Assembly (NCBI GenBank): GCA_031425325.1
Contig: JANPJD010000243.1
Location: forward strand, 1 to 30,645
DNA from: Aliitabrizicola sp031425325
GTDB lineage: Bacteria; Pseudomonadota; Alphaproteobacteria; Rhodobacterales; Rhodobacteraceae
DNA: 30,645 nt
Direction of reading: 5' to 3'
Below, one piece after another: positions 6,997-13,762 of this stretch (position 1 is its first letter; each line of letters begins with the position of its first letter). The notes below the pieces were generated by a model. That model was not told the origin of the DNA and did no database searches. It worked only from the letters and a program-made list of their open reading frames with translations. The translations under genes and the position numbers were made by a program.

Positions 6997-8544
6997 ATGA
7001 GCGATGCGGCAGTGGCGGGGCGGCGGGCGCGCGGCGGCGGCGGCACGGCGCGGCGGGCGGAACGCACGGCGGTCAGCTTCGAGGTGGCCGACACGATCCG
7101 GCGCAACATCCCCAACTTCGAGATCCTGAACGACGAGGCGCTGTCGATCATCGAGGCGAATGCCGAGACGGTGCTGGAAGAGATCGGCGTCAACTTCGTC
7201 GACAATCCGGCTGCGCTGGCGCTTTGGCGCGCGGCGGGCGCGGACGTGAAGGGCGAGCGGGTGCATATTCCGCGCGGGCTGGCGCGAAGGCTTTGCGCGA
7301 CCGCGCCGCGCAGTTTCGTGCAAGCTGCCCGCAACCCTGCGCGCAATGTCGACGTGGGCGGGCGCAACCTTGTTCTGGCCCCGGTCTACGGCCCGCCCTT
7401 CGTGCGAGATGCCACTGGCGGCCGACGCTATGCGACGATCGCGGATTTCCAGAACTTCGTGAAACTCGGCTACATGTCGAAATGGTTGCAGCATTCCGGC
7501 GGCACGGTCTGCGAGCCGACCGACATCGCGGTGAACAAGCGCCACCTCGACATGCTGCTCGCGCACATGGAACTAAGCGACAAGCCCTTTATGGGATCGG
7601 TGACCGAGCCCAGCCGCGCGCAGGATTCGGTCGAGATGTGCGAGATCCTGTTCGGGCGCGACTTCGTGCAGTCGAACGTGGTGATGACATCGCTCATCAA
7701 CATCAACTCGCCGCTGACCTTCGATTCGACCATGATGGGCGCGCTCGAGGTCTATGCGCGCGCAGGTCAGGCGACGATCATCTCGCCCTTCATCGTGGGC
7801 GGCGCGATGGCGCCTGTCACGGTCGCAGGGACCTTGACGCAGGTGCTGGCCGAGGTGCTGGCGGGCGTGGCCTACAGCCAGCTCGTGCGGGCGGGTGCGC
7901 CGGTGATCTTCGGGGCATTCGTGACCAGTATCGACATGAACTCGGGCGCGCCGACCTTCGGCACACCTGAGGCCGCGCATATCACCTATGGCGCGGGGCA
8001 ACTCGCGCGCAGGCTGGGGCTGCCCTACCGCTCGGGCGGGGCCTTCTGCGGATCGAAGCTGCCCGACGCGCAGGCGGCCTACGAGACGGCCAACTCGCTG
8101 AACATGGCGCTGCTCGCAGGCGTCAACTTCATGCTCCATGCCTGCGGCTGGCTGGAGGGGGGGCTGGTGTCGTCCTACGAGAAGTTCGTGATGGACGCAG
8201 ACCAGCTCGGCACTCTGCATCACCTCGCCAAGGGCATCGTGATGGACGAGAACGGGCAGGGCATGGATGCGATCCGCGAGGTGGGGCCGGGCGGGCACTA
8301 TCTTGGCTGCGAACACACGCAGGCCAATTTCAAGACTGCCTTCTGGCGCAGCGACCTTCTGGACTACAAGCCGTTCGAGACCTGGGACGAAGAGGGCGCG
8401 CGCGACACGCAGGCGCTGGCCTCGGAACGGGTGACGAAGATGCTCGGCGATTATCAGGCACCGCCCCTCGACGAGGGGATCGCCGAAGGGCTGCGCGACT
8501 ATGTCGCCCGCAAGAAGGCGTCGATGCCCGACGCCTTCGTCTGA
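6997..8544 (+). CDS. Trimethylamine methyltransferase (MttB) superfamily protein, non-pyrrolysine
   Basis: A 515-residue member of the MttB superfamily. After about 45 variable residues rich in Arg and Gly, the family core runs to the C-terminus, with ADTIRRNIPNFEILNDEAL near the start, a central barrel segment IISPFIVGGAMAPVT, and late motifs GTPEAAHITYGAGQLAR and EVGPGGHYLGCEHT. Archaeal trimethylamine enzymes read an in-frame UAG as pyrrolysine. Here the frame is continuous, so it belongs with the non-Pyl branch (MtgB, MtcB, MtpB types), whose known members demethylate quaternary amines such as glycine betaine and pass the methyl group to a corrinoid protein. No corrinoid protein or corrinoid methyltransferase gene is in the window. 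The ATG has GGAGGG six bases upstream. The substrate is unknown. Confidence 0.88.
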   Translation: MSDAAVAGRRARGGGGTARRAERTAVSFEVADTIRRNIPNFEILNDEALSIIEANAETVLEEIGVNFVDNPAALALWRAAGADVKGERVHIPRGLARRLCATAPRSFVQAARNPARNVDVGGRNLVLAPVYGPPFVRDATGGRRYATIADFQNFVKLGYMSKWLQHSGGTVCEPTDIAVNKRHLDMLLAHMELSDKPFMGSVTEPSRAQDSVEMCEILFGRDFVQSNVVMTSLININSPLTFDSTMMGALEVYARAGQATIISPFIVGGAMAPVTVAGTLTQVLAEVLAGVAYSQLVRAGAPVIFGAFVTSIDMNSGAPTFGTPEAAHITYGAGQLARRLGLPYRSGGAFCGSKLPDAQAAYETANSLNMALLAGVNFMLHACGWLEGGLVSSYEKFVMDADQLGTLHHLAKGIVMDENGQGMDAIREVGPGGHYLGCEHTQANFKTAFWRSDLLDYKPFETWDEEGARDTQALASERVTKMLGDYQAPPLDEGIAEGLRDYVARKKASMPDAFV

Positions 8545-8548
8545 CCGC

Positions 8549-8836
8549 CTAGGCCGAGCGGGGCAGCAGCCGCGCCTCGCCCATCAGAGCGATCAGCACC
8601 TCGATATGGCGCGCGATGCTGTATGATGCGTCGCCATCCTGCCGGATTGTTTCCAGATCGGCCTCTTCCTGAAGCAGGCGCGTCACCGAGACATCGGGCG
8701 GCGGCAGGCTGCGGCTGCCGATCAGGCGGCTCAGGTCGCGTTCGCGGCGGTAGTCGCTCAACCCGTATCGCGCCGCCCGAATCAACAGGCGGGGACGCTC
8801 GAGACGGTTCAGAAGCAGGCGCAGGTCGGTCATCAT
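8549..8836 (-). CDS. Small conserved protein, DUF6477-like
   Basis: A 95-residue basic protein beginning with MMTDLRLLLNRLERPRLL, followed by IRAARYGLSDYRRERDLSRL; this looks like the DUF6477 family seen in Rhodobacterales. It is predicted helical, has no membrane segment and no signal peptide. Its function is unknown. The first ATG has GGAG about four bases upstream; the second ATG, one codon later, is also possible. It ends four bases from the stop of the convergent MttB-like gene and is divergent from the DUF6456-type gene, an arrangement I believe is common in this order. The family name is from memory of the motif and could not be searched. Confidence 0.68.
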   Translation of the reverse strand: MMTDLRLLLNRLERPRLLIRAARYGLSDYRRERDLSRLIGSRSLPPPDVSVTRLLQEEADLETIRQDGDASYSIARHIEVLIALMGEARLLPRSA

Positions 8837-9044
8837 CGGTCTCCGGATGTGGAACGGCGACCATGGACCTGCTCAACCTGGCGTTGCGTCCCAAGCGGTA
8901 CGGGCGCGCGGAGGTTTCAGCCAAGTTTAGACTCTGGAAACAAATATGGCGGAATTGTGGAGCATTAAGGATGCAGTAACCAATGCTACCGAAGGTTGAA
9001 TCGGCCCGGAAGACACAAGGCCGGCCACGACGGCAGGACAGTGA
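8837..9044. promoter_or_regulatory. Divergent AT-rich promoter region between DUF6477- and DUF6456-type genes
   Basis: A 208-base spacer. The part from about 8915 to 8990 is strikingly A+T-rich for this genome and includes a GACTC site (GANTC, the CcrM methylation target in alphaproteobacteria) and a single TTAA. It presumably carries both promoters; no exact -35/-10 pair can be assigned with confidence. Confidence 0.4.
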
Positions 9045-10154
9045 ATGACGATGACACAGCACGCAGGCTCCGCGCTTCCGGCATGGCTGCCGGAAGCCGT
9101 CCGCCTGTATCTCGACCACACCGAAGACGGCCTGTCGCTGCGCGCGCTTGCCCGCCGCGAGGGCTGTGCGGCCTCGACCGTGATGCGCCAGGTGCGCCGC
9201 TACGAGAACCGGCGTGACGATCCGCTTGTCGATGCGGCCCTCGCCGCCCTCGGCCGGGCGCATGCCACGCGATCCACCTTTCCCCCCGAGCAGGAGAACC
9301 CTGGAATGTCAGCCCCGATGCGCCCCGACACCCTGGTCATGGACGATGCGACCATCGCACGCGAGGCGCGACGCATCCTGCGCCGCCTGGCCGAGCCGGG
9401 GGCGCTGCTGGCCATCGCGCCGGACATGGAGAAGGCAGTGGTGCTGCGCCAGTTGCCCGACGGGCAGACCGCGCGCACCGGCGTCGTCGAGCGGGCGGTG
9501 GCCCAGGCCTTCGCGCTCAAGGACTGGATCGTGTGCCGCAAGCCGGGCCGGGTCTCGAGCTACGAGATCACAGGGCCGGGGCGGGCCGCGCTGAAGCGTC
9601 TGATGGGGGCCGAGGTGCCGGGCCTTGCCGAAGCGCCGAGCCCCTTTGCAGGCCAGCACCGCGACTGGGCCGAGCGCGACGTGGCCGAGGCCGACGGCCC
9701 GCGCCGGGTGCGCTACAACCTTGCCGAAAGCCCGGTGGCATTGCTGGGTCGGCGACGCGACAAGGACGGGCGGTTGTTCCTCGAGGCCGACCTCGTGGAT
9801 GCGGCCGAGCGGCTGCGCGAGGATTTCGAGCTGGCGCAGATGGGGCCGCGCGTGGCGCAGAACTGGGACAGGTTCCTTACCGCCGGCGACCGGGGCGGCT
9901 TCCGGGGCGATGGCGGCATGGCCGAGGGGCCTCGCGCCGCTCGCGACCGCGTGGCAGGCGCGCTGCGCGATCTCGGCCCGGGCCTTGGCGACATGGTGCT
10001 GCGCTGCTGCTGCTTTCTCGAGGGGCTCGAGGCGGCCGAAAAGCGGATGGGCTGGTCGGCGCGGTCAGGAAAGATCGTGCTGCGGATCGCCTTGCAGCGT
10101 CTGAAGCGGCACTACGACGAAACCTACGGGCGGTCCGGTCCGCTGATCGGCTGA
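9045..10154 (+). CDS. Helix-turn-helix protein with DUF6456-like C-terminal domain
   Basis: A 369-residue protein. Residues about 12-52 form a helix-turn-helix of homeodomain-like type (LSLRALARREGCAASTVMRQ). Residues about 95-185 look like a winged-helix module (EARRILRRLAEPGALLAIAP, then YEITGPGRAALKRLM). From about 215 to the end, a DUF6456-like domain contains LREDFELAQMGPRVAQNWDR and a Cys-rich stretch, MVLRCCCFLEGLE. It is probably a DNA-binding regulator; its targets are unknown. DUF6456-type proteins are largely alphaproteobacterial. The ATG start at 9045 precedes a second in-frame ATG two codons later. It is divergent from the DUF6477-like gene and is followed by an 11-base-pair hairpin terminator. 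Confidence 0.75.
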   Translation: MTMTQHAGSALPAWLPEAVRLYLDHTEDGLSLRALARREGCAASTVMRQVRRYENRRDDPLVDAALAALGRAHATRSTFPPEQENPGMSAPMRPDTLVMDDATIAREARRILRRLAEPGALLAIAPDMEKAVVLRQLPDGQTARTGVVERAVAQAFALKDWIVCRKPGRVSSYEITGPGRAALKRLMGAEVPGLAEAPSPFAGQHRDWAERDVAEADGPRRVRYNLAESPVALLGRRRDKDGRLFLEADLVDAAERLREDFELAQMGPRVAQNWDRFLTAGDRGGFRGDGGMAEGPRAARDRVAGALRDLGPGLGDMVLRCCCFLEGLEAAEKRMGWSARSGKIVLRIALQRLKRHYDETYGRSGPLIG

Positions 10155-10161
10155 GGCGCCA

Positions 10162-10189
10162 GCCCCGGCGGCCGAATGAACGGCCGCCG
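10162..10189. terminator. Strong bidirectional hairpin terminator
   Basis: CCCGGCGGCCG (10162-10172) pairs perfectly with CGGCCGCCGGG (10179-10189) across the six-base loop AATGAA. It sits between the stop of the DUF6456-type gene and the stop of the convergent repeat-protein gene. A short T-containing run follows on the plus strand. The position and 11-pair stem make it the clearest terminator in the window. Confidence 0.82.
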
Positions 10190-10213
10190 GGTGCATTTGA
10201 TGCTGCGTGCGTG

Positions 10214-10489
10214 TCAGCGATTGTCCTTCAGCCGCCCGTCATTCTCCGGGTCGCGGACCTGGCCTTGGCCCTGCTGGCCGCCGTCATTCTCTTTCAGGCG
10301 ACGATCGTTGTTGGGGTCGCGCACCTCGCCCTGACCCTGCTGGCCGCCGTCGTTTTCCTTCAGACGGCGATCATCTTCCGGGTTGGTCACCTGACCCTGG
10401 CCCTGATTGCCGCCATCGTTTTCCTTCAGACGACGGTCATTCTCGGGGTCGCGCACTTCGCCTCGGCCCGAGCTGTTCTGGTTTGCCAT
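10214..10489 (-). CDS. Small hydrophilic tandem-repeat protein, hydrophilin-like
   Basis: A 91-residue protein made almost entirely of a 22-residue repeat: ten leader residues, three full units (11-32, 33-54, 55-76) and a 15-residue partial unit (77-91). The unit core is DPENDRRLKENDGG followed by a QGQG-type linker. There is no Cys, His, Ile, Phe, Trp or Tyr, and Gly is 15 of 91 residues. That composition matches hydrophilins, disordered proteins linked to water stress; the link is inference. It is not the KGG stress-protein motif. Repeat copies differ at synonymous positions (Arg-Arg coded three ways), which argues for selection on the protein. The ATG has GGAGG upstream. It lies 123 bases downstream of aqpZ on the same strand. 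I do not recognise the family. Confidence 0.75.
   Translation of the reverse strand: MANQNSSGRGEVRDPENDRRLKENDGGNQGQGQVTNPEDDRRLKENDGGQQGQGEVRDPNNDRRLKENDGGQQGQGQVRDPENDGRLKDNR
10217..10459 (-). repeat. 66-base tandem coding repeats (3.7 copies)
   Basis: Units at 10394-10459, 10328-10393 and 10262-10327, plus a 45-base partial at 10217-10261, all in frame within the small hydrophilic protein gene. The copies are diverged mainly at third codon positions, so they are old rather than a recent slippage product. Confidence 0.85.
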
Positions 10490-10612
10490 GTCCTATCCTC
10501 CTCCAACGACGGCAGGCCGCCGCCGATGGGGAGGTGAACAGGCTGCGGAGAGGCTTGTTCCCGCGCGCCGGGACGCCCCCGGCTTCCGGGAGACCGGTCA
10601 GGCCCCCATTGA

Positions 10613-11311
10613 TCAGGCCCGTGCGTCGGCCCGTGTCAACCCGGCGGCGTAGACGAGGCCCGCGAGCGCGCCCCCGGCCAGCGGTGCCACGATGAACACC
10701 CACAGGTCAGCCATTGCCTTGCCGCCCACGAAGAGCGCCGGGCCGATCGAGCGGGCGGGGTTCACCGACACGCCGGTCACGTTGATCCCGACGAGGTGGA
10801 TCGCGGCCAGCGTCAGGCCGATGGCAAGCCCCGCCATTGCGGCGGGCGCGCCCGCCGCCGTCGCCCCGAGGATGACGGTGACGAAGATGAAGGTCATGAC
10901 AACCTCGAAGGTCAGCGCCGCCATCAGGCTGTATTCGCCGAGATAGCCCGGACCGAAGCCGTTCTGCCCAAGTCCGCCCGGCGAGGTCGCGACGTCGAAG
11001 CCCGTCTTGCCGCTGGCGATGATGTAAAGGATCGCGGCTCCTGCAATCGCCCCCGCGACCTGCGCCACTGCATAAAGCACGAAATCGCCGAGGCTCATGC
11101 GGCCCGCCGCGACCATGCCCAGCGACACGGCCGGATTGAGATGCGCGCCCGAGATCGCGCCAAGCCCGTAAGCCGCCGCAACGATGGCCAGGCCGAAGGC
11201 CAGCGAGATGCCGAGCATCCCGATCTGCGCGCCCATCAGCACCGCCGAGCCGCAGCCGAACAGCACGAGGATGAGCGTCCCGAGCGCCTCGGCCAGAAGT
11301 TTGCGTGTCAT
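10613..11311 (-). CDS. aqpZ: Aquaporin Z, water channel
   Basis: A 232-residue inner-membrane channel with six transmembrane helices and two half-helices. The two NPA boxes are at 59-61 (SGAHLNPAV) and 184-186 (SVNPARS). The selectivity-filter positions by alignment with E. coli AqpZ are Phe39, His172, Val181 and Arg187; E. coli has Thr at the third position. The combination of Phe, His and Arg indicates a strict water channel rather than a glycerol facilitator. The ATG has AGAGGGA about nine bases upstream. It is divergent from lipA and followed on the same strand by the small hydrophilic repeat protein, an association that fits osmotic or drought adaptation but is unproven. Confidence 0.95.
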   Translation of the reverse strand: MTRKLLAEALGTLILVLFGCGSAVLMGAQIGMLGISLAFGLAIVAAAYGLGAISGAHLNPAVSLGMVAAGRMSLGDFVLYAVAQVAGAIAGAAILYIIASGKTGFDVATSPGGLGQNGFGPGYLGEYSLMAALTFEVVMTFIFVTVILGATAAGAPAAMAGLAIGLTLAAIHLVGINVTGVSVNPARSIGPALFVGGKAMADLWVFIVAPLAGGALAGLVYAAGLTRADARA

Positions 11312-11430
11312 GTTGTAGTCCCTCTGCCATACGGGCTCTTTTCAGCCCGCTTCGGTTGCCTTGTGGCCCGACAGGGCCTAACTTGGCAACAGGCGCGTGC
11401 AGCGCCGACAGGCTTTGCGAGGTCCATCCG

Positions 11431-12381
11431 GTGCGCGATCTGAAACTGCCCGACCAGCGTCACCCGGAGAAGGCGCATCGCGGCGACAACCCGCAGCCGA
11501 AGAAGCCTGACTGGATCCGGGTGCGCGCCCCCAACTCCGAGGGCTACAAGGCGACGCGCGACATCATCCGGGCGCAGAAACTCGTGACCGTTTGCGAAGA
11601 GGCTGGCTGCCCGAATGTCGGCGAGTGCTGGTCGCAGGGCCACGCCACGATGATGATCATGGGAGAGATCTGCACGCGCGGCTGCACGTTTTGCAACGTC
11701 GCGACCGGCAAGCCGCAGACCCTCGATGCGTTCGAGCCGGGGCGCGTCGCACATGCGGTGTCGCAGTTGGGTTTGAACCATGTCGTCGTGACATCGGTCG
11801 ACCGTGACGATCTGGCGGATGGCGGGGCCGACCACTTTGCCCAGACGATCCGCGCGATCCGCCACCGCGCGCCCGCCACCACGATCGAGGTGCTGGTGCC
11901 CGACTTCCTGCGCTGCGCGCCCTCAGTCCTCGAGATCGTGGTCGAAGCGCGGCCCGACGTGTTCAACCACAACCTCGAAACCGTGCCCGGCCTTTACCCC
12001 GAGGTGCGGCCCGGCGCGCGTTATTTCCACAGCCTGCGCCTGTTGCAGCGCGTGAAAGAGCTTGATCCGTCGATGTTCACCAAGTCCGGGATCATGGTTG
12101 GTCTGGGCGAGGACCGCCAGTCGGTGCTTCAGGTGATGGACGACATGCGCGCGGCGGATGTCGATTTCCTGACCATCGGGCAGTACCTTCAGCCGACGCC
12201 GAAACACCACCGGGTCGACCGCTTCGTGACGCCCGACGAGTTCAAGGCCTATGAGACGGCGGCCTATGGCAAGGGCTTTCTGATGGTCTCGGCGACGCCC
12301 CTGACGCGGTCGAGCTATCACGCGGGCGACGATTTCGCGCGGCTGCGCGAGGCGCGACGGGCACGTCTCGGGCGGGCCTGA
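11431..12381 (+). CDS. lipA: Lipoyl synthase, radical SAM enzyme
   Basis: A 316-residue cytoplasmic enzyme that inserts two sulfur atoms into octanoyl groups on the E2 subunits of pyruvate and 2-oxoglutarate dehydrogenases and on GcvH. Both iron-sulfur clusters are accounted for: the auxiliary cluster ligands Cys55, Cys60 and Cys66 (CEEAGCPNVGEC), the radical SAM motif CTRGCTFC (Cys81, 85, 88), and the C-terminal RSSY motif at 293-296 that supplies a serine ligand. I chose the GTG at 11431, preceded by GAGG eight bases upstream; the open frame extends further but that part overlaps the aqpZ leader and has no family similarity. It is divergent from aqpZ. No lipB is nearby. Confidence 0.96.
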   Translation: MRDLKLPDQRHPEKAHRGDNPQPKKPDWIRVRAPNSEGYKATRDIIRAQKLVTVCEEAGCPNVGECWSQGHATMMIMGEICTRGCTFCNVATGKPQTLDAFEPGRVAHAVSQLGLNHVVVTSVDRDDLADGGADHFAQTIRAIRHRAPATTIEVLVPDFLRCAPSVLEIVVEARPDVFNHNLETVPGLYPEVRPGARYFHSLRLLQRVKELDPSMFTKSGIMVGLGEDRQSVLQVMDDMRAADVDFLTIGQYLQPTPKHHRVDRFVTPDEFKAYETAAYGKGFLMVSATPLTRSSYHAGDDFARLREARRARLGRA

Positions 12382-12399
12382 CAGATCGGCCCACCGACT

Positions 12400-12463
12400 G
12401 TCCGCCTGCGATGTCCTCGGTTATTCAACGACCAAGGCCGCCCGCGAGGATGGCAAGGCGGAC
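12400..12463. repeat. Long two-segment inverted repeat 3' of lipA
   Basis: GTCCGCCT (12400-12407) pairs with AGGCGGAC (12456-12463). Inside it, TGTCCTCG (12412-12419) pairs with CGAGGATG (12445-12452) using two G-T pairs. Small internal loops and a 25-base apical loop separate the arms. It lies between convergent lipA and the ATP-grasp gene, so it may be a terminator, a small structured RNA, or a remnant element. There is no T-tract. Confidence 0.5.
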
Positions 12464-12508
12464 TACTAGGCCGCAGTGCCAGGGACCTGAGACACCCCGC
12501 GGAGTTTG

Positions 12509-13615
12509 TCAGGCGACCCTTGGCGCTGATCGCAGCCCGACGTCGAGATCTACAAAGCTTGGCCCGTTCACGGCTTCCGTGAACGAGATGTTGTGAAGCT
12601 GGTTCCACTCCATGATCTGGTATCGGCCCGAGCTATCGAGGCAGATGTCCCATCCTATGCTGATGAAGCAGGGGACCCTTGCGTGGAGATCGACGCAGAG
12701 CGAGACGCCGTCCTGCAACTGCGGAAATGAAAGACCTGCGAAGGTGACGTTCGTGTCCGGATGTCTGTCGATGCGCGTCCAGTCCGCCAGATAGCCCGTT
12801 TGCCGCAGCGCGCCGGTGACGAGGTCGACCGGAATCCTGACCGCATCGTCCGACTCGACATGGGTCTGTGTCGCACGCGCCACCCTGAGACCGGCAAACC
12901 TCGGAACCGGCCCCCCGCCGGGCGTCATGGTGGTGATCAGCCGCAGGGTCGGCACCGCCTGCATGTCGTGAAACGGCACAAGCTGCGAGGGTTGGATGAA
13001 GCTCTGGAAGCAGCCGTCGCCGAGCGCCAGTATCGCCGCTGTGTCGAGGGTAGCACGCGTCAGAACACTGACGCCCCGCCCGCGCAGCGAGCCGTTCGTC
13101 TTGAACACGATCCGGTCGCGGCCCTCGAAAAGGATGGCCGCGAGATCGGTCTCGGCGATTCTGTTCCAGTCACGGGTAAAGAAGCGCCCGCCGCAGAGGT
13201 AGCCAATGTCGGGCAGCGCGTTGGAACGAAGCAGGAAGTTCGACAGGGTCTTTTCGCGCGACAGGGTGGGCACGCCCGTTGTCTCTCGAACGACAAGGTC
13301 ATGAAAGCAACTCTGCGGAACCCAGCCCTCTTTCCAGCTTCCGTGCACACTTGCATAGACTGCGATTTCGCGCGCGTAACTGTCGCGGTTGCCGAACCGG
13401 TCGGCCGCATACTCGCAGCACAGCTTCAGGGTCGCGCTGTCGAGCCTGGTATTTCGCCGTTCGATGGGCCCGAAGGACGTTCTGGTCCGCCAGACCTCGG
13501 CGCGGACCTTGGGCGGAATCGGAAGCGTCCTGTAGATCAAGCCGAGTGGTCGTCTGACTGCCGACCGTGCCAGCGAACGTACACGCCGGGCCAATTGCCC
13601 AAGGTCACTCGCCAT
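12509..13615 (-). CDS. Sugar-transfer-associated ATP-grasp family protein
   Basis: A 368-residue protein resembling the ATPgrasp_ST family. The nucleotide-binding loop FKTNGSLRGRGVSV is at 171-184, and the metal-binding end is GWDICLDSSG followed by IMEWN (Asp323, Glu336, Asn338). Family members occur in polysaccharide and cell-surface loci and are expected to ligate an amino acid or other carboxylate to an amine or sugar; the actual reaction is unknown. The ATG at 13615 has GGGGGGAG ten bases upstream; a GTG at 13624 is an alternative. No glycosyltransferase or polysaccharide gene is adjacent. By eye the gene is less G+C-rich than its neighbours, including many TTG and AT-ending codons, which hints at horizontal acquisition. 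It is convergent with lipA. Confidence 0.78.
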   Translation of the reverse strand: MASDLGQLARRVRSLARSAVRRPLGLIYRTLPIPPKVRAEVWRTRTSFGPIERRNTRLDSATLKLCCEYAADRFGNRDSYAREIAVYASVHGSWKEGWVPQSCFHDLVVRETTGVPTLSREKTLSNFLLRSNALPDIGYLCGGRFFTRDWNRIAETDLAAILFEGRDRIVFKTNGSLRGRGVSVLTRATLDTAAILALGDGCFQSFIQPSQLVPFHDMQAVPTLRLITTMTPGGGPVPRFAGLRVARATQTHVESDDAVRIPVDLVTGALRQTGYLADWTRIDRHPDTNVTFAGLSFPQLQDGVSLCVDLHARVPCFISIGWDICLDSSGRYQIMEWNQLHNISFTEAVNGPSFVDLDVGLRSAPRVA

Positions 13616-13762
13616 CCCGTGCACTCCCCCCCGCCCGACAACCAGACGACTTGCGTCACGGATCAGTCCGGCCTTCGCGCGAACAATGCCCGGAAAGCGA
13701 AGCGGGGATCAAGCCCGCGTCGGGACGTCCTTGGTCCCAGCACGGGTCCCGCAGGCCGCGTG

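Noticed and set aside
6997..8544. Pyrrolysine-containing trimethylamine methyltransferase
   Set aside because: The frame has no internal TAG, so it belongs to the non-pyrrolysine branch.
10150..10490. Plus-strand frame encoding repeated hydrophobic, membrane-like segments
   Set aside because: It is the antisense of the hydrophilic repeat protein. Complementary codons of Asp, Asn, Lys and Glu give Val, Ile, Leu and Phe, so the hydrophobicity is an artefact. The minus-strand gene has a ribosome-binding site and sits correctly against the terminator.
12383..12465. Plus-strand frame ending in STTKAAREDGKADY after lipA
   Set aside because: It looks like a protein C-terminus, but there is no start codon of its own and it overlaps the lipA end in another frame. 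The inverted repeat explains the sequence equally well.
13722..13738. GGGAC/GTCCC hairpin after the MFS gene
   Set aside because: Only a five-pair stem with a seven-base loop and no T-tract; expected by chance in such GC-rich DNA.
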